From: Arthrobacter glacialis
Lineage (GTDB): Bacteria > Actinomycetota > Actinomycetes > Actinomycetales > Micrococcaceae
Reading direction: 5' to 3'
Assembly: GCF_002909445.1 (NCBI RefSeq)
Contig: NZ_PPXC01000005.1
Location: 62,001 to 126,000 of the forward strand
DNA length: 64,000 nt
Shown here one piece after another: positions 27,469-36,553 of the stretch (position 1 is its first letter; each line of letters begins with the position of its first letter). Both the position numbers and the translations under genes were made by a program. The notes beneath the pieces were generated by a model. It had not been told where the DNA came from, did not search any database, and was given only the letters and a program-made list of their open reading frames with translations.

Positions 27469-28941
27469 ATGAGCTCGTTCCGCTACGTAACATCCATCCC
27501 CTACCCGCGCGCCGACGTCTTCGCCTGGTTTACCCGGCCCGGCGCCCTGGTGCGGCTCACGCCGTCGTTCTTTGGGAGCATCCTGGCCGAACCATCCGAC
27601 GGCATTAATCCAGGCTCGACGGCGGCTATGGGCGTGGGTGCCCCTGGCGGGGTGGGCATGTGGCTGGGCTCGGCCGCGGGCAGTGTGCGGGGCCTGTTGC
27701 CTGCCTCGCTGGCGGCGAAGAAGTGGACGCGACCGGAGATCCGCTGGGACGCGCTGCATACGGAACTGGTGCCCGGAACAAGCTTTACCGACGTCATGGA
27801 CAAGGGTCCTCTGGCCGCGTGGACGCACCGCCACACGTTCACCGACGGGGCCCAGGCCGGCACCACACTGATGGTTGATGAGGTCACCTATGAGCTGCCG
27901 GCCGTGGCGCGCGGGGAGTGGGCGTACAAGCGGATGGATGCGGAGCTGACGCGCATGTTTGCGTTCCGGGAACGGCAGCTGCTGGCGGACCTGTCCTTCC
28001 ATTACGCCCATCCCGGAGAGCAGCTGACCATTGCCATCTCCGGTGCCTCTGGCCTGGTGGGGCGCCAATTGGGTGCACTGCTGACCGGCGGCGGGCACAG
28101 GGTGCTCACACTGGTGCGGCGGGCACCGCGGAACGAGGGCGAGATTTTTTGGGATCCGGAGACCGGGGCCATTGATTCCGCGGCCCTGGCCCAGTGCCAA
28201 GCGGTGATTCATTTGGCCGGGCACCCCATTGGTGGACGGTTTACCGATGCGAACAAGGAAGCCATTCACCAAAGCCGGATACGCGGCACCACGCTGCTGG
28301 CGCAGGCACTTGCTGAGCTGGCCTCTGACGGTGTGGAGCGGGCGCTGGTTTCCGGCTCGGCCGTGGGGTACTACGGTGCGGAGGGGCAGGCTCCGGGCGG
28401 TTCTTCCCGGGCACTGGTGGAAACTGACCCTGCCGGCAGCGATTTCCTGGCCACGGTGTGCAAGGACTGGGAGGCCGCCTGCGCGCCAGCTGCTGCGGCC
28501 GGGGTGCGGGTGGTCAACGTGCGCACGGGCATAGTGCTTTCGGCTGCCGGGGGCGTTTTGCAACGGCTCCTTCCGCTGTATCTGGCGGGTGCTGGCGGGC
28601 CGTTGGGGGACGAACAGTGGCAAAGCTGGGTTGGCATTGATGACATTGCCGGGATCTTTGCCCACGCGGCGCTGAACCCCACGCTGGAGGGGCCTGTCAA
28701 CGGCGTGGCCCCGCACCCCGTCACGGCCAAGGAATTTGCCCACACCCTGGGCAAGGTGCTGCACAGGCCCGCAGCCCTGAAGGTGCCGGCGTTGGGCCCC
28801 AAACTGCTCTTGGGGGCCCAAGGCGCCGCCGAACTGGCGCTGGCGAGCCAACGGGTCTCGGCCGCAAAAATTCAGGCCAGCGGCTACCAGTTCAGGCATG
28901 CAAGCCTGGAACTGGCCTTACGGCACATCCTGGGGGAGTAG
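27469..28941 (+). CDS. TIGR01777-family epimerase with N-terminal SRPBCC domain
   Basis: ATG 27469 with GGAGG 4 bases upstream begins MSSFRYVTSIPYPRADVF. The 490-residue protein has an N-terminal SRPBCC/START-like cyclase fold (about 1-165). An extended-SDR domain with the NAD(P) motif ISGASGLVGRQLG (about 188) and active-site-like SGSAVGYYG comes next. A C-terminal DUF1731 segment follows (NGVAPHPVTAKEFAHTLGK through AAKIQASGYQF). TIGR01777 proteins (YfcH/SDR39U1 group) have no known substrate; the SRPBCC fusion is recurrent in actinobacteria. The frame stays open 540 bases upstream, overlapping the divergent helicase gene, but that part is antisense to helicase coding sequence. Confidence 0.9.
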   Translation: MSSFRYVTSIPYPRADVFAWFTRPGALVRLTPSFFGSILAEPSDGINPGSTAAMGVGAPGGVGMWLGSAAGSVRGLLPASLAAKKWTRPEIRWDALHTELVPGTSFTDVMDKGPLAAWTHRHTFTDGAQAGTTLMVDEVTYELPAVARGEWAYKRMDAELTRMFAFRERQLLADLSFHYAHPGEQLTIAISGASGLVGRQLGALLTGGGHRVLTLVRRAPRNEGEIFWDPETGAIDSAALAQCQAVIHLAGHPIGGRFTDANKEAIHQSRIRGTTLLAQALAELASDGVERALVSGSAVGYYGAEGQAPGGSSRALVETDPAGSDFLATVCKDWEAACAPAAAAGVRVVNVRTGIVLSAAGGVLQRLLPLYLAGAGGPLGDEQWQSWVGIDDIAGIFAHAALNPTLEGPVNGVAPHPVTAKEFAHTLGKVLHRPAALKVPALGPKLLLGAQGAAELALASQRVSAAKIQASGYQFRHASLELALRHILGE

Positions 28942-28957
28942 ACGGCTGCGGACCGGA

Positions 28958-29028
28958 CGCGAGTGCTGACGCCAGCCCCGAGATGCATGGTTACTCAGGC
29001 ATTCCTGCGGCTACAGTCAGCATTCGCG
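28958..29028. terminator. imperfect inverted repeat between converging genes
   Basis: CGCGAGTGCTGAC (28958-28970) and GTCAGCATTCGCG (29016-29028) match 12 of 13 around a 45-base loop, between the epimerase stop and the MFS stop. There is no clear U-tract, so a terminator role is tentative. Confidence 0.35.
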
Positions 29029-29029
29029 T

Positions 29030-30262
29030 TCATTTGACGTCCGGAGCCGAACGCAAGGCGCGAACACCAAGGACCACCACGGGGATCAGCACGGCCAGGG
29101 CCATCATGTTGACCCAGAAGAAGCCGCCCAGAGCTAGGACGGGGCCGGCCAACGCAGCCATGCCAGCCGCGCCAAAGTTCATCATCATGTCATTGGCGCC
29201 CTGCAGCGGTACGCGCAACTCGGTGGGGGCCGACTGGGTGAGAAGCGATGAGCCGCCGATCAGGCTCGCGGACCAGCCCAGACCCAGCATGGTCAGGGCC
29301 ACGGACATTAGCAAGGGGTCGCTGCTGTCCGAGACCACAGCGCCCAGGCTGATGGCGGCCAGAAAAATGCCGCAGCCAATGAACACCACGGGAAGTGCGC
29401 CCAGCTTGTCCACCAAGATGCCAAACACCGGGCTTGCCGCGTACATGCCCAGAATGTGCAAGCTGATGACAATGCCAATGATCTCCAAGGTGTGCCCATG
29501 GGCGTTCATGGCAACGGGTGTCATGACCATGACGCCCACCATGATCGAGTGCCCGCCAGTGACAGCTGCCAGGGCAAAAAGTGCCCGCGGATTGTGGGCA
29601 GCCAGGCGCAGCGCACGCCAAGCCCCATGGGTTTTGACGCGCTGGCGGGGCTCGGTGCTGGCGTCAGAAAACGCCGGGGGCGTCAAGAAGAAGACGGCTA
29701 TGACCAGGGCTGCCGTGACAAAGGCAACGAGGGAAAAAACAAAGGGACCGGCCAACGGCACAAGACCCAGCTGGAGGCCCATGAGTCGGCCCGGTTCGGA
29801 TAGATTTGGGCCTGCCACAGAACCCACCGTGGTGGCCCAAATGACAATGGCCATGGCGCGCCCGGCCTTCTCCGGAGCCGCGCCGTCCACTGCTGCATAG
29901 CGTGCCTGCAGGCCGGCAGCCGTGGCCGAACCAAAGAACATCATGCCGGCGGCCATGAGCCAGAACTGGCCAAGGGCCGCTGCCAGCAAAACCAGGGCGG
30001 CACCCACGGCGCCCAGGGCAAAGCCTGTGCTCAGGGCCCAGCGGCGCCCGGCACGGACCGCCAGGTTGGCCAGCGGCACTGCCACCAGCCCGGCGCCCAA
30101 GGCTGCCGCCGTTTGAACAAACCCCGACGCCGCCGTGGTGCCAGCCAATTGGCCCGCCAGGATGCCGCCCACGGCCACCCCTGAGGCAACCCCCACTCCT
30201 GACAGCAGCTGGCCAATGACCAGCACGCTTTGGTTGCGGCGCTGGAGGGAAATGGTGCTCAT
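29030..30262 (-). CDS. MFS transporter
   Basis: A 410-residue protein with about 12 membrane helices; the start segment LLSGVGVASGVAVGGILAGQLAG is typical of drug/solute MFS carriers. The central cytoplasmic loop (about 195-210, STEPRQRVKTHG) is basic. The ATG overlaps the stop of the LysG-like regulator (ATGA), so it is translationally coupled to the regulator that also faces a LysE-type exporter. A role in amino-acid or drug efflux is possible, but no substrate motif was recognised. Confidence 0.9.
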   Translation of the reverse strand: MSTISLQRRNQSVLVIGQLLSGVGVASGVAVGGILAGQLAGTTAASGFVQTAAALGAGLVAVPLANLAVRAGRRWALSTGFALGAVGAALVLLAAALGQFWLMAAGMMFFGSATAAGLQARYAAVDGAAPEKAGRAMAIVIWATTVGSVAGPNLSEPGRLMGLQLGLVPLAGPFVFSLVAFVTAALVIAVFFLTPPAFSDASTEPRQRVKTHGAWRALRLAAHNPRALFALAAVTGGHSIMVGVMVMTPVAMNAHGHTLEIIGIVISLHILGMYAASPVFGILVDKLGALPVVFIGCGIFLAAISLGAVVSDSSDPLLMSVALTMLGLGWSASLIGGSSLLTQSAPTELRVPLQGANDMMMNFGAAGMAALAGPVLALGGFFWVNMMALAVLIPVVVLGVRALRSAPDVK

Positions 30263-31197
30263 GGAGTGGATCCTTGCGTGGAAGCTGAAGGTCGACGCAA
30301 CGCTGCGCCCGGGTCGAGTGCGGCAGCCGCCGTCGTGCGGACAGCATGGCTGAGCATGTCTAGGGCGGCTGAATTGATCTTCCAGCGCTGCCAGTACAGC
30401 TTAATGCTGGAAACGTGGCCGGGAACAAGTTCAAGCAGTGCCCCGGAGTCCAGCCCGGCCCGGCAATGCGCTTCGGGCATGAGCCCCCAACCCAGCCCCA
30501 GCTCAACGGCCCTGGCAAATTGAATGGTGTCGGGGATGAAGTGCTCGGCGCCGCTGAGCGGGTTACCGGTGATGGCGGCGAAGAAGTTGCTTTGCAGGGT
30601 GTCGCTGCGGTCGAACTGCACCGCAGGGGCCGCGGCGAGCAGTTCGGCGCAGAATCCCTGCGGAAACCAGTGGCGCATGAAATCAGCCGAGGCAACAGCG
30701 CGGTAGTTCATGGCGCCCAGCGGCACCACTGAGCAACCCTGGGCGGGCTCGGCAGATGCCGTGACCGCCGCCATGACCTCGCCGGAACGCAGCAGGTTCA
30801 CGGAATGGTGCTCGTCCGCGCGCACTATTTCGAAGGTCATGTGCTCGGTGGGCGGCACCGCAGCCAAGGCATCCATGAACCAGGTGGCCAGGGAGTCTGC
30901 GTTGACCACCACGGCAATGGCGCTTTGATTGGCACCGGTCATCCCCAGTTCCGCAGCCGCATCCGCTTCCAGCTGCCGCAGTTGGCGGGCCAGCTTGTGC
31001 ACCACGGCGCCGGCGGCTGTGGGAGTGACAGGGGTGGTGCGCTGCAGCAGGACCCGTCCGGCGGCTTGTTCCATGGCCTTGATGCGCTGGGAGATAGCGG
31101 AGGCGGTGACGTGCAGGTGCCCGGCGGCGGCGTCAAAGGTGCCCAAGTCCAGTACCGCCAGAAACGTGCGCAACTGTTCCGTCTGAAAAGCCAGCAT
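30259..31197 (-). CDS. LysR-family regulator, ArgP/LysG type
   Basis: A 312-residue LysR protein. The N-terminal helix-turn-helix (LRTFLAVLDLGTFDAAAGHL and VTASAISQRIKAMEQ) has the AISQRIK recognition helix of the ArgP/LysG group, and a periplasmic-binding-like effector domain follows (about 90-295). AAGGAAAAC lies just before the ATG. In corynebacteria LysG senses lysine or arginine and activates the divergent exporter gene lysE; the arrangement here (64 bases between starts) is the same. It is also coupled to the downstream MFS gene. The assignment to this subgroup rests on sequence and context. Confidence 0.9.
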   Translation of the reverse strand: MLAFQTEQLRTFLAVLDLGTFDAAAGHLHVTASAISQRIKAMEQAAGRVLLQRTTPVTPTAAGAVVHKLARQLRQLEADAAAELGMTGANQSAIAVVVNADSLATWFMDALAAVPPTEHMTFEIVRADEHHSVNLLRSGEVMAAVTASAEPAQGCSVVPLGAMNYRAVASADFMRHWFPQGFCAELLAAAPAVQFDRSDTLQSNFFAAITGNPLSGAEHFIPDTIQFARAVELGLGWGLMPEAHCRAGLDSGALLELVPGHVSSIKLYWQRWKINSAALDMLSHAVRTTAAAALDPGAALRRPSASTQGSTP

Positions 31198-31261
31198 TAG
31201 TTTTCCTTATGTAGCATCAAAATAATTAGCTGTACTGTCTGTCCCGAGCCTAGTAGTTTCA

Positions 31262-31888
31262 ATGCTTATGATGCCACTTGAAATTTTCGCCACCGTTGCC
31301 ACAGGACTCGGAGCCGGCTTGGCCCTGATCATCGCCATCGGCGCCCAGAATGCACTTGTGCTCAGGCAGGGCATTCGAGGTGAACATGTGGGGCTGGTGG
31401 TCCTGGTTTGCATGCTCAGCGACATAGTTCTGATTGCGGCCGGGATCTTCGGCATTGGTGCCGTGATCACTGCCGCGCCTGCTGTTGTTGTGGTGATCAG
31501 GCTAGCCGGGGCGGCATTCTTGATTGGCTACGCCGTTCTTGCCGCCAAGCGTGCCGTACATCCGGGCACGCTGCATGCCAGCACCCAAACGGGGACCATG
31601 AGCAGGAAGGCTGCACTGATCACCGTCCTGACCCTGACCTGGCTGAACCCCCACGTATATCTGGACACCGTTCTGCTGCTGGGCACGCTTGCCAACCAGC
31701 ACGGGGAGCTGCGCTGGTGGTTCGGCGCCGGAGCGGCGCTGGGCAGCGTGGTGTGGTTCAGTGCCCTGGGCTTCGGTGCCAAACTGCTGCGCCCGGTGTT
31801 CGCCAAGCCCGGTGCGTGGCGCGTGCTGGATGGGCTCATAGCCGCCGTCATGCTGTTCCTGGGCATCAAGATGGCATTGGGCGTCTAA
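31262..31888 (+). CDS. LysE/ArgO-family amino-acid exporter
   Basis: A 208-residue membrane protein with about six helices. The N-terminus GLGAGLALIIAIGAQNALVLRQGI is the LysE/ArgO signature, and LTLTWLNPHVYLDTVLLLG in the fourth helix carries the conserved Asn-Pro. The family exports basic amino acids with proton exchange. It diverges from the LysG-like regulator. Three in-frame ATGs (31262, 31268, 31271) lie close together and no strong ribosome site separates them. The stop is followed at once by a 16-base perfect palindrome, CCTGCGGCGCCGCAGG (31889-31904). Confidence 0.92.
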   Translation: MLMMPLEIFATVATGLGAGLALIIAIGAQNALVLRQGIRGEHVGLVVLVCMLSDIVLIAAGIFGIGAVITAAPAVVVVIRLAGAAFLIGYAVLAAKRAVHPGTLHASTQTGTMSRKAALITVLTLTWLNPHVYLDTVLLLGTLANQHGELRWWFGAGAALGSVVWFSALGFGAKLLRPVFAKPGAWRVLDGLIAAVMLFLGIKMALGV

Positions 31889-32147
31889 CCTGCGGCGCCG
31901 CAGGTGGAGGGGACCGGTTCATTGGTTCCCAAAAAATGGTGTTGCGGTGTAGTTCGCCTCAGACCCGCCCACTGGACCTTCCCGCGTCACGTGAAACAGC
32001 AGCTATTGCGGGTGTGCCGGCGGTGATTCAGCGGAACTGGCCAACGCCGCCAAGAATAACTTGGATGTGGGCCTTCATACATGGCCAGGGAAACGGCCAA
32101 GTACGGCGAGCAGCAGGGCTTCAAAGTAACATGCAAGAATCCCGTCA
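31889..32147. other. gap before beta-galactosidase, no supported gene
   Basis: I find no gene with start, ribosome site and length. Two short frames look faintly protein-like (ELANAAKNNLDVGL near 32030-32075, then MARETAKYGEQQGFK from 32079) but are in different phases and match nothing I recognise. Decayed coding sequence is possible. Confidence 0.4.
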
Positions 32148-32203
32148 GGGATGGTCCGCAAGGCGCCCTGGGCCGTTGCGGGCCATCCCTTCTTTACTTT
32201 TTC
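32148..32203 (+). terminator. strong intrinsic terminator 14 bases before the GH35 start
   Basis: Arms 32148-32161 and 32176-32189 (GGGATGGTCCGCAA with TTGCGGGCCATCCC, one G-T pair) form a 14-bp stem followed by TTCTTTACTTTTT. Its position directly upstream of the next start is unusual. Confidence 0.85.
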
Positions 32204-32216
32204 GATCGGAACATCA

Positions 32217-33986
32217 ATGTCACGCTTCACCATCGGTGAGCAGGATTTCATGCTCAATGGAAAACCCCACCGAATACTGGCCGGTGCCCTGCACTATTTC
32301 CGGGTGCATCCGGACCAGTGGGCGGACCGGATCCGCAAGGCACGCCAAATGGGTTTGAACACCATTGAGACCTACGTGGCCTGGAACATGCACGCCCCAA
32401 CCCCCGACACCTTTGACACCACCGGGGGGCTGGACCTGGGCCGTTTTCTGGACCTGGTCGCCGCCGAAGGCCTGCACTCCATTGTTCGGCCCGGGCCTTA
32501 CATTTGTGCTGAGTGGGACAATGGCGGACTGCCGGCCTGGTTGTTTGGCAGTGGAAATCCCGTGATCAGGTCCTCTGACCCGGTCTATATGAACCTTGTC
32601 CGCAGGTACTTTGAACAGCTGGCCCCCATCCTGGTTCCCCGGCAGATCGACGCCGGCGGCCCCATCATCTTGGTGCAGATTGAAAACGAGTACGGTGCCT
32701 ACGGTGCCGACAAGGATTATCTTCAAGAACTGGTGGAACTAAACCGGCAGATTGGTTTGAGCGTCCCCTTCACAACCGTGGACCAGCCGGAGCCGGACAT
32801 GCTGGACAACGGGAGCCTGCCGGGCCTGCACAAGACAGGCTCCTTTGGTTCCCGCGCGAAGGAACGCCTGGCAACACTGCGCCAACACCAACCCACCGGT
32901 CCCTTGATGTGCTCCGAATTCTGGGTTGGCTGGTTTGACCATTGGGGCGCCCACCACCACACCACCGCGGCAGGGCAGGCGGCCCAGGAACTGGAGGATC
33001 TGCTCGCGGCTGGAGCCTCAGTCAACATATACATGTTCCATGGCGGAACCAACTTTGGGTTCACCAACGGAGCCAACGACAAGGGCGTTTTCCAGCCAAC
33101 GGTCACCAGCTACGACTACGATTCGCCACTGGATGAATCGGGGCACCCCACGGCTAAGTACTGGGCGTTCAGGGAAATCCTGGCCCGCTACACGGAGCTT
33201 GATGAGCACGACGTTCCGGCGGCCAAGGAAGAGGCGTGCTCCCTGGAGCTGCCCCTGACACAGGAACTTTCCTTGTGGGATTACTTTGACGCAACCGCCG
33301 ATTGGACCGGCTCACAAGAACTAACCAGCACCGATGCCATGGGCCACTACAGCGGATTTAGTGTTTACCGGACCCAGGTTCAGGCAAGTGCGCAGGCAGT
33401 CCTTGAATTTGAGGAAGTCCGGGACCGGGCCCAGGTCTTCCTCAACCGCCAGCATGTTGGGACTCTTTCACGGGACCAAAAGGAAACGTCCCTGGTGCTG
33501 CCGGCACACAGTGGTGGGACCCTTGAGGTTTTGTTGGAGGACCAAGGCCGCGTGAATTATGGACCACGCCTGGGTGAGCCGAAGGGCTTGATCGGCTCTG
33601 CCAGGCTGAATGGGGTGCCGCTGAAGAATTGGCAGGTGTCGCCGCTTCAGCTGCTGGCTGGCGGCCCCGTTTCGCAAGCCTTCGACGGAGTGCCGCAACA
33701 ACAGGTGGAGGTATTGGCCGGACCGGTATTTGCGCGGGCCACGTTTGACCACCCCGTTGCCGGGGACCTGTATTTTGCCACGCACAACTGGAGCAAGGGG
33801 TTGGTGTGGGTCAATGGTTTTTGCCTTGGGAGGTACTGGGCCCGCGGGCCGCAGCAAACCCTCTACGTTCCGGGAACATTGCTGAAGCCCACGGGCAATG
33901 AGGTTTTGGTGCTGGAATTGCATTCGGCAACCCGCGCCATGGTCTCCTTCGTTGCCGAGCACAACTTGGGGCACACGGAGTCCTAG
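32217..33986 (+). CDS. GH35 beta-galactosidase
   Basis: ATG 32217 (MSRFTIGEQDFMLNGKP) is the family-typical start; upstream in-frame codons run through the terminator hairpin. The 589-residue enzyme has a catalytic barrel (about 1-330). The acid/base is Glu158 in VQIENEYGAYG and the nucleophile Glu234 in CSEFWVGWFDHWG; RPGPYICAEWDNGG and MFHGGTNFGF are further signatures. Two C-terminal beta domains follow. There is no signal peptide, so it acts on galactosides inside the cell. No sugar transporter is adjacent. A terminator follows 30 bases after the stop. Confidence 0.95.
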   Translation: MSRFTIGEQDFMLNGKPHRILAGALHYFRVHPDQWADRIRKARQMGLNTIETYVAWNMHAPTPDTFDTTGGLDLGRFLDLVAAEGLHSIVRPGPYICAEWDNGGLPAWLFGSGNPVIRSSDPVYMNLVRRYFEQLAPILVPRQIDAGGPIILVQIENEYGAYGADKDYLQELVELNRQIGLSVPFTTVDQPEPDMLDNGSLPGLHKTGSFGSRAKERLATLRQHQPTGPLMCSEFWVGWFDHWGAHHHTTAAGQAAQELEDLLAAGASVNIYMFHGGTNFGFTNGANDKGVFQPTVTSYDYDSPLDESGHPTAKYWAFREILARYTELDEHDVPAAKEEACSLELPLTQELSLWDYFDATADWTGSQELTSTDAMGHYSGFSVYRTQVQASAQAVLEFEEVRDRAQVFLNRQHVGTLSRDQKETSLVLPAHSGGTLEVLLEDQGRVNYGPRLGEPKGLIGSARLNGVPLKNWQVSPLQLLAGGPVSQAFDGVPQQQVEVLAGPVFARATFDHPVAGDLYFATHNWSKGLVWVNGFCLGRYWARGPQQTLYVPGTLLKPTGNEVLVLELHSATRAMVSFVAEHNLGHTES

Positions 33987-34015
33987 GGCGTTCAACGCCG
34001 GGTAACTTCCGGGAG

Positions 34016-34060
34016 GGTGCCGCCACGGAACACCTCATTGTTCCGTGGCGGCACCTCTTT
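34016..34060. terminator. bidirectional terminator after beta-galactosidase
   Basis: A 16-bp perfect stem (34016-34031 with 34040-34055, GGTGCCGCCACGGAAC) with an 8-base loop is followed by TCTTTT. It lies between converging genes. Confidence 0.9.
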
Positions 34061-34071
34061 TGGGCCGTGGC

Positions 34072-34479
34072 CTAGATGAAATCCATCTCCACCTGCAGGA
34101 AGGACTCGGCCGAATTGATGGCCTGGGCGAAGGCTTCTTCCTCGGTGGGGGACTGCTTGGGGGTGCGCAGATACCATTCGTGGATGGTGGTGTGGACCCG
34201 AATCACCCCTCCGCTGGCCGGGGCGTAAAACAGGCCAAAACGTTGAACCGGCCACTCGGCGGAGGTTTCGATCCCCACTAGCAGGGCAGCACCCAATGCC
34301 GGATTGAACCACTGGGCGATGGGTCTGCGCCTGTCCTCGAAAAATAGTCCCGCTGCGTAGCGGCTCGCCACGGTGGGGCCCATTTCGGCGCACAGCCGTT
34401 CACGCCATAACGGCAGAATCTCCGTGTCATGGCGTCGCCACACTGCTGGGACCAAGGGCTGGTCGCTATGAGAGCTCAC
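34072..34479 (-). CDS. uncharacterised 135-residue protein
   Basis: I do not recognise this protein. It has no signal peptide or membrane helix. It is rich in Trp and acidic residues (WRRHDTEILPLW, IHEWYLRT, TEEEAFAQAINSAESFLQVEMDF) and reads like a small cytosolic alpha/beta protein. The GTG start at 34479 and codon use like its neighbours support a real gene. It lies 84 bases downstream of the HNH lipoprotein gene on the same strand and ends before a strong terminator, so it may be the last gene of a transcript. Confidence 0.65.
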   Translation of the reverse strand: MSSHSDQPLVPAVWRRHDTEILPLWRERLCAEMGPTVASRYAAGLFFEDRRRPIAQWFNPALGAALLVGIETSAEWPVQRFGLFYAPASGGVIRVHTTIHEWYLRTPKQSPTEEEAFAQAINSAESFLQVEMDFI

Positions 34480-34563
34480 ACCCCAATTTTAGCCACTCCT
34501 GAACTAGTTGCTAGAGGGAATCTCACATACTGTGCAGAAGAGCAGCCCGCGGCGGAAAAAATA

Positions 34564-35652
34564 CTACTCGCAGGCCACGCCGTCGCCGTCGCCGTCCAAT
34601 TTGGTGCTGTAACCCGGCTGGCCAGCACGAATGGGCGCGGCTCCAGCGGCGCGAACAGCGGAGCAGTTCTTGTAGAAAACATCCGGCGCCTGGACCAGCG
34701 GGGCCGCCGGCACCATTGCGGGTGGGGCCGGCGCAGCCTCCACAGGGGCCACGGGAGCAACCGGAGCCACGGGCGGCACAATGACCGGCTTCACCTGCGG
34801 TTCGGCAGCGGGTGCAGTTTGATTGGTGGGCACTTCAATGGCCGCGCAGCTGGCCAAGACCTTCGCCATGGCGTCATGTTCCGCCTGCGTTATCCACAGG
34901 GAGTAGGTGGCCTTGACGGAAATCTGCCGTGCCACATAGTCGCAGCGGTAGCTCTTGTTTGGCGGCAGCCAGCTTGCCGCGTCACTGGCACCCTTTTGCT
35001 GGTTGGCGGGGCCGTCCGCCGCCAGCAGATTCAGTGGATCGTTGGCGAGGGCTGTGCGCCGGGCAACGCTGAGCTGCTGGGCGCCCTTTTGCCAGGCGTC
35101 GTTGAGCGCCACAACGTGGTCAATCTGGACGGCGCTGCTGGTGGCCGAGCCGCGAACAAAATCGATGGTGGTTGCCGTGTAGGGATCCGCCAAAACACCC
35201 GTCAGCACCAGGCATTCGCCGGTTCCGGGCTTGAACGTCTTGGCGTTCAGGTCCCGTTTGAGGATGTCATTGCGCGTATCGCAACCGTTCCTGTCCACAT
35301 CGGCCCACGCCTGCCCAAACTCTTCCCGGCTGTAGTCCGTCTTGGGGGCCCGGCCCTTGATGGGAATCGTGGCCAGCACTGCTACGGCCGTGGCCGCAAA
35401 TGCTGGCTGGCTGTTGGCGGCCAGATCGGCGCCGCCGGCGTCTGGAACCACATCGACTTCGAGCGGGGCGCTGTCAGCCGGCGTCGTTGTGGGTTCGGCA
35501 GGGACACCCTGGGTTGGCATGCTCGACGCCGGGGCCGCAGCGGGTGCCGGGGCGCCGCCACATGCTGTGCCTAGGAATAAAACGGAGGCCAGGACCGTGC
35601 CCACAATGAATTCGGTGGCCCCAACAGGGCGGGTGCTGCGTACAAGCGACAA
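34564..35652 (-). CDS. secreted lipoprotein-like HNH (DUF1524) nuclease with excalibur domain
   Basis: The TTG at 35652 is chosen because GGGGAG lies 9 bases upstream and it yields a compact signal peptide ending FLGTAC (lipobox-like, Cys31). Starts further upstream add a hydrophilic leader before the signal. The 362-residue product has an Ala/Pro linker, a GmrSD-type HNH domain (DUF1524, with QIDHVVALNDAW and the following NDPLNLLAADGPANQQKG), a second Pro/Ala/Val linker, and a C-terminal excalibur calcium-binding motif (DGDGDGVACE). Secreted proteins of this plan are common in actinobacteria and are thought to be nucleases. It is 85 bases past the last Ter-operon gene on the same strand. 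Confidence 0.88.
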   Translation of the reverse strand: MSLVRSTRPVGATEFIVGTVLASVLFLGTACGGAPAPAAAPASSMPTQGVPAEPTTTPADSAPLEVDVVPDAGGADLAANSQPAFAATAVAVLATIPIKGRAPKTDYSREEFGQAWADVDRNGCDTRNDILKRDLNAKTFKPGTGECLVLTGVLADPYTATTIDFVRGSATSSAVQIDHVVALNDAWQKGAQQLSVARRTALANDPLNLLAADGPANQQKGASDAASWLPPNKSYRCDYVARQISVKATYSLWITQAEHDAMAKVLASCAAIEVPTNQTAPAAEPQVKPVIVPPVAPVAPVAPVEAAPAPPAMVPAAPLVQAPDVFYKNCSAVRAAGAAPIRAGQPGYSTKLDGDGDGVACE

Positions 35653-35737
35653 GACAGAGTTCTCCCCGGATAACGGATTGTGGTGAACGTCCAGCCTACC
35701 GCCAGCCACCGACAACGTCGGTCTCAAGCCCAAGGGG

Positions 35738-36553
35738 TCAGGCGGCGGTGACCTCTGCCAGGATGCTGCGCAGGATTTCTTCGCCCGCCAGGATGCCGCG
35801 CACCGAAGTGAGTCGAAGATGGGCGGCTAGGTATCCGACGTCGTGCAGTTCTCCGTGGATGGGCCGGAAGGCAAGGGTGGCGTCGGCGAGCATGTCCGCA
35901 TCCAGCAGCGAATCTCCCGCGGCAATGACCGTCGTGGCGCCTGTGCGGCGGGCAACCTCGGCCAGGGCGTCAGTCTTGTTGATGGGCACGGGGACGCAAT
36001 ACAGCTTCCGACCCTGCACCGAGACAGTCCAACCGGCCTCCGTGCACACACGTGTCAGCTCAGTGAGAAACGCCTCCGGCATGGCGTCGCGGTCAATGAT
36101 GGCGTAGACAAAAAGGTCCTCGGCACGGCGCAAACGCAGGATCCAGCCGGCAAAATCAGGGTTGGCCAGATAGGCCTCAATGGTTTCCAGCGGGGCGCAG
36201 GCTGCTGCCATCTTGGCCGTGAGCTGTTCATGCCAAGCCGCGTCCGGGGTTCCGTGGTGCAGCAGCACGCCGCCGTTGGAGGTGATGGCGTATTGGGGGA
36301 CAGGGCCGGGCAATTGCACGCGCTCATATTGGGCCTGTGTACGGGTGGTGACGGGCACAAAAGTGGCTGTGTGCTTGAGTGCCAGCAGGTGTTCCTGGGC
36401 CGTGCGGGTCATGTAGGAGAGGGGTGCGCCGTCGTACACCTCAGCCACCACCATGGCGGGGGCGTCCTTGTCGGCGCCGGTGAGCCAGAGGGCGTTCTTG
36501 GAGTAGATCAGCGTCCGGTCAAGATCGCAGGCTACAAGAATCGGGGTATTCAT
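35738..36553 (-). CDS. HAD-family phosphatase of the Ter biosynthetic module
   Basis: A 271-residue HAD hydrolase. Motif I is CDLDRTL (Asp10/Asp12) and motif IV is AAGDSLLDADML; the long insert between them (about 60-190) is a C2-type cap like that of sucrose-phosphate phosphatase and Cof proteins. Its ATG overlaps the preceding gene's stop by 4 bases. HAD phosphatases are a constant member of the Ter-linked module predicted by comparative genomics to make a nucleoside-like compound, where this enzyme would remove a phosphate late in the route. That role is prediction, not shown biochemistry. Confidence 0.88.
   Translation of the reverse strand: MNTPILVACDLDRTLIYSKNALWLTGADKDAPAMVVAEVYDGAPLSYMTRTAQEHLLALKHTATFVPVTTRTQAQYERVQLPGPVPQYAITSNGGVLLHHGTPDAAWHEQLTAKMAAACAPLETIEAYLANPDFAGWILRLRRAEDLFVYAIIDRDAMPEAFLTELTRVCTEAGWTVSVQGRKLYCVPVPINKTDALAEVARRTGATTVIAAGDSLLDADMLADATLAFRPIHGELHDVGYLAAHLRLTSVRGILAGEEILRSILAEVTAA

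Noticed and set aside
27388-28899. 503-residue open frame antisense to the TIGR01777 gene
   Set aside because: It mirrors a high-GC gene, has no family motifs and no ribosome site; the plus-strand gene has clear SDR motifs.
32030-32150. frameshifted gene remnant before the beta-galactosidase
   Set aside because: Two short frames look faintly coding, but I recognise no family and cannot join them with a single shift.
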